From Rhodopirellula europaea 6C (GTDB taxonomy: Bacteria; Planctomycetota; Planctomycetia; Pirellulales; Pirellulaceae): a stretch of 64,000 nt of DNA. The translations under genes were made by a program, and so were the position numbers. Numbering within the stretch: position 1 is the stretch's first letter; each line of letters begins with the position of its first letter. Positions 18,160 through 26,213 of this stretch are shown in pieces. A model generated the notes under the pieces. It saw nothing but the letters and a program-made list of their open reading frames with translations, did no database searches and was not told the origin of the DNA. Location: positions 1-64,000 of the forward strand of contig NZ_ANMO01000232.1 in assembly GCF_000338295.1 (NCBI RefSeq), in the 5' to 3' direction.

Positions 18160-19184
18160 GCCACGACGCTTGGCTCGACGCTGGAACCGGCCTCGCCACG
18201 AGCAGTGGTTTGGCGTGACGATTGAATGGTCCAGCCGCACCTTCGGATCCAAAACAGCCCGACGCTGACAGATGCCAGCATGAGGGCTGCGTTGAAAACA
18301 GATGCCGCTGCCAAGGCAGCCATCTCAACGACTTGGTTCCATCTCAAAGGCCAAAGCACAAATCGAACCTCTATCCAAAGCGCCCACGCGAACGTAGTTG
18401 CTGCTGCAACCGTCCCGGCCGCAAGCAAATGCAAGGCGATCCGAAAATTTCGACCCGACCTTGTTGCGGGCTTTCGATTGCCGTCAATCGGAATGGCGTT
18501 AAAAGGGATGATGGTTTTGACCATCGTCGAAATGATCACCGCGGTGGCGATTCCGAATCCGATGGCAATGTAGAAATCGGCTCCAACCGAGACCTCGCGA
18601 AAGGCAAATCGTGCTATGCCGAAGATCAATGCAGTCGCGAACATCAAACCCATTAGATCTCGAATTGAAACGTGCCGGGGTGCCGACGCGACCTTCATTT
18701 GCGGACGCAAGGACTTTGAGGTAATCCACTGCGACGCCGTCGCAAAAACGCTGAGGGTGACGCAGAAACCGAAAAGCAGCGGAGTGATGTCCTTGATGAA
18801 TCTGGAGCTAGGCACCGCATCGAAAAGACTCAGTGCGATCGCCATCAACAATAGGTTGACAATGACGGTGCCCGCAACGAAAACCGCAGTGAATGCAAGA
18901 CGCTGAAACAAAAGCAAAGGAACGAATACGGCAAGGCCAAAAGCAGCGATCATCGGAGTGCACATGACGCCGACGATTGCGATGAGTAACGCGTGAGAGG
19001 ACGGTTGCGGAACGGAATTGCTACTCAGAAAACCGAGAACTGCGGCACCCCAGACGACACAAACGCCCAGCCAAGCCACCATCCCCAGCAAGCCAAACGC
19101 CAAGCTTCGCCAGTCCAGGAGGCGAACCCCGAGAAGTGAATCAGGAGCGTGAGGCTTTGGGGTGGCATCTGAGTTATCTGTCAT
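18105..19184 (-). CDS. Polytopic membrane protein, intact copy of a tandem pair
   Basis: This 359-aa protein has about eight predicted transmembrane helices, beginning with SLAFGLLGMVAWLGVCVVWG. A central cytosolic-looking segment reads QWITSKSLRPQM, and the C-terminal block ends FWIRRCGWTIQSS. I do not recognise the family. The upstream neighbour (19181-20207) is a paralogue with the same landmarks (QWIRSQTLRPNM, DWLRRCGWTLE) but frameshifted. The start overlaps that gene's stop by 4 bp (ATGA), so the two were once co-translated. The 3' end overlaps the DUF952 gene by 55 bp. Confidence 0.8.
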   Translation of the reverse strand: MTDNSDATPKPHAPDSLLGVRLLDWRSLAFGLLGMVAWLGVCVVWGAAVLGFLSSNSVPQPSSHALLIAIVGVMCTPMIAAFGLAVFVPLLLFQRLAFTAVFVAGTVIVNLLLMAIALSLFDAVPSSRFIKDITPLLFGFCVTLSVFATASQWITSKSLRPQMKVASAPRHVSIRDLMGLMFATALIFGIARFAFREVSVGADFYIAIGFGIATAVIISTMVKTIIPFNAIPIDGNRKPATRSGRNFRIALHLLAAGTVAAATTFAWALWIEVRFVLWPLRWNQVVEMAALAAASVFNAALMLASVSVGLFWIRRCGWTIQSSRQTTARGEAGSSVEPSVVAYAETDSARSTAETDKSA

Positions 19185-20207
19185 GACAACAGTCCGTTGA
19201 CCGGGGGTGTCTCCGATGGCGAAATCTTCAGGTCTTTGGAATGAGGCCGCTCAAGCGTCCAGCCACAGCGTCGCAGCCAGTCTAGACCAATGCCGAGCAT
19301 TGCGATTGCTATCGTTGCGTTGAACATAGACGCCAAAATCCAGGCCAGGAATCCACCGATCGACCATGTCGCAAAGTCGGCTGTCGATGCCATCAGGACC
19401 AGGTGGCCGATCGCAGCAGTTGCCCAGGTGATGATCACGGGGCGATGTTTGATTGCCGGATCAATACAAGGAAAACCAACTTGAACGTGATAGCTGGTTG
19501 GGATGACGGCGTAGGTCATCGCGGCGGCTGCGAGTCCAGAAATGAAGCCTGCTGCCGATAGGATAATGATCAAGGGGGATGATTTCGTAGGTACTAAAAA
19601 AGAGCTTCCAGGCAACACAGTCCAACGCAACGGTGAGAACAAGTTCCAGCGAGGTTCCGATGGATATCGGTCTCGTTCGCTTCACAAACAGCATGTTTGG
19701 TCGGAGTGTTTGAGATCTGATCCATTGCAGCGCCGTGGGAATCGAGCTGACCGAGACGCAGAACACGAAGACTGACGGCGCGATGGCAGTCCATGTCTCA
19801 GAGCGTCCGAGGGGAGCATTTCCCAATAGCCTCAACGAAAATAGCAGCAATTCGAGATTCAACCCGATTGCGACCGCGACAAAGAGCGATTTTGTGAGGA
19901 AGCGTTGTGGCAGTAAGAATGGGAGGAATGCTAACAGCGAGATGGAAGCAAGCACCGGCAAAACAATGATCCCAAAGATCGCGAACTGCAACGCGAATGG
20001 TGGCTTAGGAACATCGAAGTAATCGAGCAAAGCCAAGGTAATTGAGAAACAGACAATGCAAATTGCAGGAAAGAGGGATATGCCGGCCATCCCTTGGATA
20101 AAACTTTTTGTGTCAAGGCATTCAAAGTCCTCTGTCCATCGAGAAATGACTCTGTTGGCAAAAGATGTCACGAGCTCCGATTCGCTGTCCGAGATATTAG
20201 AAACCAA
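19181..20207 (-). pseudogene. Frameshifted paralogue of the adjacent membrane protein
   Basis: Two overlapping frames together make one protein equivalent to the 18105-19184 product. The first (from about 20207, stop 19461) holds the N-terminal helices and ends its homology at STYEIIP. The second frame picks up at LIIILSAAGF and ends NGLLS. The switch falls at a run of five C (plus-strand G at 19574-19578), and across it the joined protein aligns to the intact copy without gaps (44 residues checked by eye). The 1027-nt span is one nucleotide more than a multiple of three. It may be a pseudogene, a sequencing error, or +1 programmed frameshifting at CCC-C. The start is a TTG with GAGG upstream. 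Confidence 0.75.
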
Positions 20208-20218
20208 TGGAAATGTCC

Positions 20219-20815
20219 TCAGCGAAGAGCCTTGACCGCGCCATGTCGGAAACAACCGTCCAAATGATCGTTGACCATGCCGGTTGCCTGCATCAGAGCA
20301 TAACAGGTCGTGGGGCCGACGAATTTCCAACCGGCCTTCTTGAGCACGCGACTCATCTTGGTTGACTCTTCGGTGATTGCCGGGACCTGATCGAGCCTTC
20401 GATAAAGCCGACGCTTCTTTGGTGCGAATTGCCACAGCAACTCGGCAAGCGACTCGTCCCTGTCCAACATGACGGTCATCGTCCGAGCGTTCTGAATTGT
20501 AGCTTCGATCTTGGCTCGGTTTCGGATGATCCGAGAATCGGTCATCAGTCGCTCGACATCGGATGGCGTGAACTTCGAGAGCCGACGCGGATCAAAGTCG
20601 ACAAAGCATTCCCGGAACGCTGCTCGGCGTTTCAAGATCGTGATCCAAGACAGGCCGCACTGAAAACCTTCCAAGCAGATCTTTTCAAACAGACCCAGAT
20701 CGTCCCGGACGGGCACACCCCACTCTAAGTCGTGGTAGCGAACGTAGTCGGCATCGGTACCGCACCATCCGCACCGTGAGATGTCCTGATCGTCGGTGAG
20801 GAGATCCTGTGGCAA
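20219..20815 (-). CDS. tag: DNA-3-methyladenine glycosylase I
   Basis: This 198-aa protein is a Tag-family base-excision glycosylase that removes 3-methyladenine from alkylated DNA. The zinc ligands are in place: RCGWCG with YHDLEWG at the N-terminus and NDHLDGC near the C-terminus. ILKRRAAFRECF and GWKFVGPTTCYA are family landmarks. The start is a TTG preceded by AGGTG at good spacing; no ATG is available. It is the first gene of a minus-strand run with the two membrane paralogues (gap 11 bp), with no obvious functional link. Confidence 0.93.
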   Translation of the reverse strand: MPQDLLTDDQDISRCGWCGTDADYVRYHDLEWGVPVRDDLGLFEKICLEGFQCGLSWITILKRRAAFRECFVDFDPRRLSKFTPSDVERLMTDSRIIRNRAKIEATIQNARTMTVMLDRDESLAELLWQFAPKKRRLYRRLDQVPAITEESTKMSRVLKKAGWKFVGPTTCYALMQATGMVNDHLDGCFRHGAVKALR

Positions 20816-21185
20816 TATTCACCTGTCAATCGTTTTGCGAACAGTATTCGCACAGCGTGCTCTTCGCTCACGCGTTTTAAAGTTGCGTTTTTTCCTCGAA
20901 TGGCCAACGGCCTCGTTCAACATAGCCAGCGGCATCACCCCTGACGCAGAAAAACACGCCCCTACTTTGGCCAACGGCCAAATTCAATTCAAAACGTTTG
21001 GGTTGAAGTTGGCCGTTGGCCAACCAGTTTCCCTTCGTTCTCGATCCCTGGGGCGATGCCCCAGGCTACGATGACGAAGGCCGTTGGCCAACAAAACCGA
21101 ATGCAAAAGCGCAACTCTAAACTTATGCCGCGAGCTAATTAATCGACGCGTCACGCTCACGTCCAATACCGTCGGCAAAACCGCT
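20816..21185. other. Intergenic stretch carrying GGCCAACGGCC repeats
   Basis: No gene is supported here. The 11-mer GGCCAACGGCC occurs at 20902-20912 and 20969-20979, and its reverse complement at 21011-21021 and 21079-21089. The middle two sit in longer perfect hairpins (tttggcc-aac-ggccaaa, gttggcc-gtt-ggccaac). A separate perfect hairpin cctggggc-gat-gccccagg lies at 21047-21065. These look like a cluster of dispersed palindromic elements. Confidence 0.7.
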
Positions 21186-22427
21186 TTACAGCAGCGATTC
21201 GCCGCGAGCGTAGCGTCCGAGGGTTTGCTGGTATTTCTTCTTGCCCTCTTCGACGCTTTGGCGAATTGCTTTCGTGCTTTCTTCGCTCTCTTTGCGAAGT
21301 TCAGCGATCATTTGCAGCGATTCGATTTGGAACCCGCTGATCGCATCGACCAGTTTCTGCACCGATTCGGGATCGATCGTGCTTCCGTAGCCGGCCTTCA
21401 ATGCAGCACGTTCCAATTCGCGACCCAGACCAGCGATGTCTTCCAGTCCTTTGTTGACGCCGTCCTTCATGGCCTCCGTGGCCTGGGTGACTTCGTGCAA
21501 ACCATGTTGGCTGGTGTAAACCGTTCCCAGAATCGTGAAGACGTGTTCGTTGGTCGTGAAAAACGTCACGGCGCGGCGGAACACACGTTCTTTGACGTCG
21601 TGGGTTTGCTTCAGTTTTGTGATCAGCGTTTCTCCGACGTCGTAGCCGATCTCGAGGTTTTCGGCGATGTCTTTGAGCAACTGATACGTCTTGTCTTCTT
21701 CTTCGAATTTATGGCGAGCTTCGTCACGTTGAAGTTCCAATTGGCTCTTGCCGGCTTGATCTTCACCGGTGTAGTTGTCGAGAGCTTCTTGTGCGGTCGC
21801 CAGCCCATCTTTGGCGGCTTCCAAGATCGGAGCGTGGGTGTCCAGCAATTCGCGAGCGAGCACCTCGGCTTCTTTCAATGCGAATCGGAAGTCGATGTAC
21901 GCGTCCATGATTTGTTCTTCGACCTGCAAAGCGTCTTTGGTGTCCTTGGCGACTTCGCCGTAGACTTCCGCGATTTTCTCGAAACGATCGCTCGGCGTAC
22001 CGCGGCGGATTTTCATCCACCAGTTCGACACTTTTTCGGTGCCGCTGATCTTTCCGTCGTCAAGTTGCGAGATGAGACGTTTGCTGTCCTCGCGTACTGA
22101 ATCGAACATCTGCGTGATGTCCATGTAGCGGTTGCCGATTTGGACTGATTCGATGTTGTCTCGGACGAGTGCGTTGAACGCGCTCATGTGCTTGATCACG
22201 TCTGCGATCGCGAGCACCTTGGCTTCGTCGAGGTGCCGGACACCTTCGAGCAAACTGATCAATTCTTGCGGAGCAGTGTTCTCGGACGTCCCAAATTTCT
22301 TCAGCGTTTCGAGAGCACTGTCCAGATATTGCCGCATGGACTGAGTGTCACGCTGCGTCGCCGGAGCGACCGGCGTGGTTTGTTGGGCGGACTCTGCCGG
22401 AGCGGAGGCTTTGGCTTGCTGGCTCAT
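21186..22427 (-). CDS. TelA-like helical protein
   Basis: This 413-aa protein is almost wholly alpha-helical. Its N-terminus is Ala/Gln-rich and disordered, followed by long coiled-coil segments. The order FDSVREDSKRLISQLDDG, a WW-containing turn, RFEKIAEVY and a late EVTQATEAMKDGVNKGLED block resembles the toxic-anion-resistance TelA family. I call it TelA-like with caution. It is divergent from two genes for helical proteins (22860 and 23355), a plausible functional group. I start it at ATG 22427 rather than the TTG two codons earlier. No transmembrane segment is seen. Confidence 0.6.
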   Translation of the reverse strand: MSQQAKASAPAESAQQTTPVAPATQRDTQSMRQYLDSALETLKKFGTSENTAPQELISLLEGVRHLDEAKVLAIADVIKHMSAFNALVRDNIESVQIGNRYMDITQMFDSVREDSKRLISQLDDGKISGTEKVSNWWMKIRRGTPSDRFEKIAEVYGEVAKDTKDALQVEEQIMDAYIDFRFALKEAEVLARELLDTHAPILEAAKDGLATAQEALDNYTGEDQAGKSQLELQRDEARHKFEEEDKTYQLLKDIAENLEIGYDVGETLITKLKQTHDVKERVFRRAVTFFTTNEHVFTILGTVYTSQHGLHEVTQATEAMKDGVNKGLEDIAGLGRELERAALKAGYGSTIDPESVQKLVDAISGFQIESLQMIAELRKESEESTKAIRQSVEEGKKKYQQTLGRYARGESLL

Positions 22428-22859
22428 GACCAAGAACTCGTGCGTAAAATTAGTAACGTGAAAAGGAAACTCTGCCGCGGACGAACGATCCGTTTCAGGA
22501 GCGTCCGCCGAACGATTGTACCACTGCCGTGATTGGCGAATTTTGCCACCAATCGGGGCGCATCAAACTGATCTCAACGTTGAAACGTGATATCGAAATA
22601 AAATGGCCCTCGATCTCGAAAGTCGTCGGCCGGCGAAGTTGTTTCATGGGCATCGGTTCTTAGATTACGTTGCGGTGCAACCAGGGGCAATCATACGAAA
22701 GCTGAACAGACCACTCCCGCGATGACGCAGCCGGGCGATACAATCCAATCATTGTCGAAAGTCGCGTCCTCGGTTCGGCATCCGGAATTAGCGCCCCGAA
22801 GTTGGCAACGAAAAGCCTTCTTCATTCAACGCCAACCACTCTTCACAGTTCTTTTCGTC
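22428..22859. other. Divergent intergenic region
   Basis: These 432 bp lie between the TelA-like gene (minus) and the tail-anchored protein gene (plus). I see no gene with a credible start or composition, and no strong hairpin. It must contain both promoters. Confidence 0.4.
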
Positions 22860-23276
22860 ATGGCCAACGCTCAAGCACAAGCGACCGCACCGTCGACCAT
22901 GGAACAGCTGCGCGAACGCCGCGCCGCGACCAAATTACCTGGCGAAGACCTGACGATTGCGGAAACACTGCGGGTTATGGATGTCGCTCGTGAATTGCGA
23001 GATCGCCGCACCACCGCGGAGGAGATGTTTCGTTCCGACGACGTCCGTATTCAATTGCGTGAAAAGTTGATGCGAACCGCAGCGATGTCGGGAGATCACG
23101 TCAGCGAAGCGGAGATCGATGCCGCGATCGATCAATACCTTTCGAATCTTCACACTTACGAAGAACCCAAGCCTGGACTGAAAAAGTTTGTCGCCTATTG
23201 CTGGATCTGGCGGACACGGATTGCCATGGCAGCCACCGCGGCCGCCGCTGCGGGAGCTTGGTATTTTTTTACGTAA
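22860..23276 (+). CDS. Small tail-anchored helical membrane protein
   Basis: This 138-aa protein is mostly charged helix (LRERRAATKLPGEDLTIAET, LRDRRTTAEEMFRSDD) with an EIDAAIDQYLSNL segment. It ends in a single hydrophobic anchor of about 18 residues (IAMAATAAAAAGAWYFF) at the extreme C-terminus. The topology is that of a tail-anchored inner-membrane protein with its bulk in the cytoplasm. It may belong to a planctomycete DUF; I cannot name it. The next gene begins 78 bp downstream on the same strand and encodes a coiled-coil protein, so they probably work together. The start is ATG 22860; an upstream in-frame ATG at 22722 adds only low-complexity sequence. Confidence 0.7.
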   Translation: MANAQAQATAPSTMEQLRERRAATKLPGEDLTIAETLRVMDVARELRDRRTTAEEMFRSDDVRIQLREKLMRTAAMSGDHVSEAEIDAAIDQYLSNLHTYEEPKPGLKKFVAYCWIWRTRIAMAATAAAAAGAWYFFT

Positions 23277-23354
23277 ACGTTCCACGCGGTCGGTTCCGAT
23301 CCGATCGTCGCGCCACAACATTTGCAAACGTTCCTTTCGCCCCCTCGTCTCGCC

Positions 23355-24773
23355 ATGCCGCTGACCGGACCCACCGTCCATCAACAATTGCTGGCGGCTT
23401 ACAACCAAGCCGCAGTGAAACTGGAGCAGCTTCGTTCTCAATTGGGGCAATTCCAGTCGGAGCAGGACTCGCTGCAGAACCAGCGTGACGAGACGTTGCG
23501 CAGTTTGGCTCAGCACTACTTGCCCGAATTGACTCCCGAAGCGATTCAGGAAACGTGGTCCGAGGTGCGGGCATCGATGTCCGAGATCTTGCTTCGCAAA
23601 CAAGATCACGAGCGGCGATTGCACGAGGATCTCGAGGCCGACACACATGGGCGCGAAATGCAGGAAGCCGCACTTTCGCAATTGAATGAATCCATCGCAG
23701 CGGCGGAGACCAAGCAGGAAGAATTGATCGCGGCGGTAGAGCAAACGCTTCGAGACAACCCAAACTTTGTCGCTCTATCGGACCGGGCCGCGATGGCCGA
23801 GGCTGCGCTCGAACGAGCGGAAGCGAACTTGGACGAGATCAGCCAGGACGCCGCTCGCAAGTTGCCGGCCTACGAAGAGTGCAACCTGTTCTGCTATCTG
23901 AGGGATCGGAAGTTTGGGACGCCGGAGTATGCCCACCGCGGATTCACTCGGCGGATGGATCGCTGGATCGCAAAGCTCAACAACTATCACGAATCCAAAC
24001 GCAACTACGATTACCTCACGACGACCCCTGAAACGATGCGGACGATCATCGCGGAAGACCGTGAGGCTCTCGAAACCGTGATGGAGGAATTGGAGCGGCA
24101 TCGTGATGAAGCGGCCGCGGAGCACGGTCTGGATCAACATCTTCGTGAGGTGCGTGCTCTGAATCGACAGCGTGATGCAACGCTGAAGGAACTTGACGAG
24201 TGGACGCAGCGTTGCGAGCAAACGGAAGCCAAATTGACCGAGCTTGAGACACCGCAGTGTTCTTACTACCAAGAAGCAATCGAGTTGTTTCGTGAAATGC
24301 TCGATCGGACTGACACGCACGAATTGCGGCAGCAAGCCCGGCGGACTCCTGAGATCACCGACGATCAAATTGTGGCGTCGTTGCGTGGGATCGAGACCCG
24401 GATGGACCAGACGGAATTGTCGAGCAATCGTCATCAAGAGGAGATGATGGAGCAGCAACAAATCCATCAAGCGATTGGTCGGTTGATCCAGCGATTTCGT
24501 GCATCGGGTTACGAGCAGGCTCGTTGCCAATTCTCCGACATGCTCGACGTGTTGACTCCCCTGGATCGAGCCCGTTCAGCACACGATGTGGATGATCTTT
24601 GGAATTCGATCCGCCGGATGCAAAGCTGGGGGCCGACCGCGATGGATCGGGTTACGAATGTCGCGACGCATCCGATGACGCAAGTTCTGGTCAATGCGAT
24701 GGCTCACGCCGCGGCTGGTGCGATGAGCGAACACGCTCGCCGGGCTGGTCGTCGCACCCGTCGGCGTCGATAG
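23355..24773 (+). CDS. Long coiled-coil protein
   Basis: This 472-aa protein is dominated by heptad-rich coiled coil (AAVKLEQLRSQLGQFQSEQD, ETVMEELERHRDEAAAEHG). A short non-coiled island around residues 180-230 (CNLFCYLRDRKFGTPEYAHR) may form a globular knob. The C-terminus ends in a hydrophobic/Ala patch and an Arg cluster (HARRAGRRTRRRR), suggesting membrane or nucleic-acid contact. I do not recognise a family. It lies in an operon with the tail-anchored protein and opposite the TelA-like gene. A structural or scaffolding role at the membrane is inference. Confidence 0.7.
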   Translation: MPLTGPTVHQQLLAAYNQAAVKLEQLRSQLGQFQSEQDSLQNQRDETLRSLAQHYLPELTPEAIQETWSEVRASMSEILLRKQDHERRLHEDLEADTHGREMQEAALSQLNESIAAAETKQEELIAAVEQTLRDNPNFVALSDRAAMAEAALERAEANLDEISQDAARKLPAYEECNLFCYLRDRKFGTPEYAHRGFTRRMDRWIAKLNNYHESKRNYDYLTTTPETMRTIIAEDREALETVMEELERHRDEAAAEHGLDQHLREVRALNRQRDATLKELDEWTQRCEQTEAKLTELETPQCSYYQEAIELFREMLDRTDTHELRQQARRTPEITDDQIVASLRGIETRMDQTELSSNRHQEEMMEQQQIHQAIGRLIQRFRASGYEQARCQFSDMLDVLTPLDRARSAHDVDDLWNSIRRMQSWGPTAMDRVTNVATHPMTQVLVNAMAHAAAGAMSEHARRAGRRTRRRR

Positions 24774-24855
24774 CCGGCAGGAACCAATTGGGACGGAACG
24801 GTTGCCTCGTCCGTGACGTTTTGATCCATTCGTCGCTTTCTTTCAGGTCAACGTC

Positions 24856-25542
24856 ATGAAATTTTTGTCGGCGGTTTGGTGTGACCTGTTGCTAGCGAAC
24901 TACGAGGTCGATCCCCGTGTGCTTCAGCCGTTTGTGCCCGCTCGCACTTCGCTGGACGATTTTGAAGGGCGGCACTATGTCAGTCTCGTTGCATTCCGGT
25001 TTGAGAAGACATCCGTCGTTGGGGTTCCAGCTCTTTTTCACCGGCGGTTCGAAGAAGTCAATCTTCGGTTCTACGTCAAACCAGACCGAGATCCGTCGCT
25101 TCGGGCGGTGACGTTTATCAAAGAGATTGTCCCGAGCCGAATCATTCCGTTGGTAGCCAACAACCTCTTCGACGAGAACTACGTTCGGCTTCCGATGAGC
25201 CACGGTGTGGATGAACAGTCCTGTTGGTATGCATGGGGAGACCAGCAGTCACAGCGATTTTCGGCGACCATTGGCAGTGAACGCAGTTTGCCAGCTCCCG
25301 GTTCATTTTCTGAATTCATCACGGAACACTACTGGGGCTATGCGAAAGGTACAAAGCGAACGCTTGAGTACGAAGTCACTCATCCACAGTGGCCGTGCAG
25401 CGAAGTCTTGGACCACCGCATCGAAATTGACTTTGGCCGAGCATACGGCGAGGAATTCGCTTTCCTCGATCATGCGACCCCCGCCAACGTTCTTTACACG
25501 CCCGGTTCCGAGGTCACTGTTTCGTTCCCGCGTCGAGTTTGA
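24856..25542 (+). CDS. DUF2071 (YqjF-like) protein
   Basis: This 228-aa soluble protein shows the DUF2071 pattern: FLSAVWCDLLLANYEVDP at the start, LQPFVPART, YVSLVAFRF, NLRFYVKPD, and a late VTHPQWPC. Family members have an acetoacetate-decarboxylase-like fold and no assigned reaction. It is a single gene 82 bp after the coiled-coil gene and convergent with a three-gene minus-strand unit. Length and start (ATG with GTCAACGTC upstream) agree with the family. Confidence 0.82.
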   Translation: MKFLSAVWCDLLLANYEVDPRVLQPFVPARTSLDDFEGRHYVSLVAFRFEKTSVVGVPALFHRRFEEVNLRFYVKPDRDPSLRAVTFIKEIVPSRIIPLVANNLFDENYVRLPMSHGVDEQSCWYAWGDQQSQRFSATIGSERSLPAPGSFSEFITEHYWGYAKGTKRTLEYEVTHPQWPCSEVLDHRIEIDFGRAYGEEFAFLDHATPANVLYTPGSEVTVSFPRRV

Positions 25543-25547
25543 TTGTT

Positions 25548-25745
25548 TCACTCTTGGTCGTCGGTGATGTCTCGATTCAGAAAACGTTTGGTTCGTTTCG
25601 CTGCCGTATCGAGCAGCGCATCTGTTTTGTCTGTCGCGGTCTTGGATAGCTTCTCGGCATCCATTTGCTTGACAGTTTCGATCGCTTTGTCGGCGGTTGC
25701 TCCGAGCACGGGCCGGACTTCATCTGAAATTGAGCCCTGTTGCAT
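25548..25745 (-). CDS. Small hypothetical protein
   Basis: This 65-aa charged, helical protein (DKAIETVKQMDAEKLSKTAT) has no cysteine and no membrane segment. The start lies 15 bp after the stop of the DUF1801 gene, so it looks like the last gene of that operon. The amphipathic Ala/Lys/Asp-rich composition is protein-like. I know no family, and its reality rests on context only. Confidence 0.45.
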   Translation of the reverse strand: MQQGSISDEVRPVLGATADKAIETVKQMDAEKLSKTATDKTDALLDTAAKRTKRFLNRDITDDQE

Positions 25746-25760
25746 TCTTTCGAGAGTCCT

Positions 25761-26213
25761 CTATTTCTTGATCGCCTGCTTGTATGATTCGACGTACGCG
25801 TCGACCGTGATGTCTCGGAGGTGATCGGCGATCAGGTCCAGCGCCAAATCGTTCAGCTTTTTGAATCGTATGCAAGACTTTCCCATGTTCAGCTTTTTGC
25901 CGGTGGCTTTCCAAGCCGTTTGAAAAGCCGCCAGAGACTCGGCGTCACCGTAAAGAGACATGGCATAGAGCGAACAGTAATTTTTCTGCGATGCGAGTGA
26001 CAGAAATGGAAGCGGTTCGGATGGCTTGCAGTGATACCCGTCTGGAAAAATACTGTGCGGCACGTAGTAGCCGATCATGCCGTACTGCATTCCTTCCTCA
26101 AATCCGTCATTGATGTTGTTGAGGATCATCTCTCGAACCGCCTCGAGCATGACACGGCGATCCGCGGGTAGTTCGGCGAGGTATTGCTTGACGGTTTTCG
26201 CGTCACTTTGCAT
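25761..26213 (-). CDS. DUF1801 protein
   Basis: This 150-aa protein matches DUF1801 (YdhG/YjhG-like fold): TVKQYLAELPADRRVMLEAV at the start, then EEGMQYGMIGYYVP, LPFLSLASQKNYCSLY and KSCIRFKKLNDL. Function is not established. I start it at ATG 26213, which has GAAGGAC 7 nt upstream. This overlaps the end of the EF-hand/SGNH-like gene by 11 bp, implying translational coupling to a secreted protein gene, which is odd for a cytoplasmic protein. Confidence 0.82.
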   Translation of the reverse strand: MQSDAKTVKQYLAELPADRRVMLEAVREMILNNINDGFEEGMQYGMIGYYVPHSIFPDGYHCKPSEPLPFLSLASQKNYCSLYAMSLYGDAESLAAFQTAWKATGKKLNMGKSCIRFKKLNDLALDLIADHLRDITVDAYVESYKQAIKK

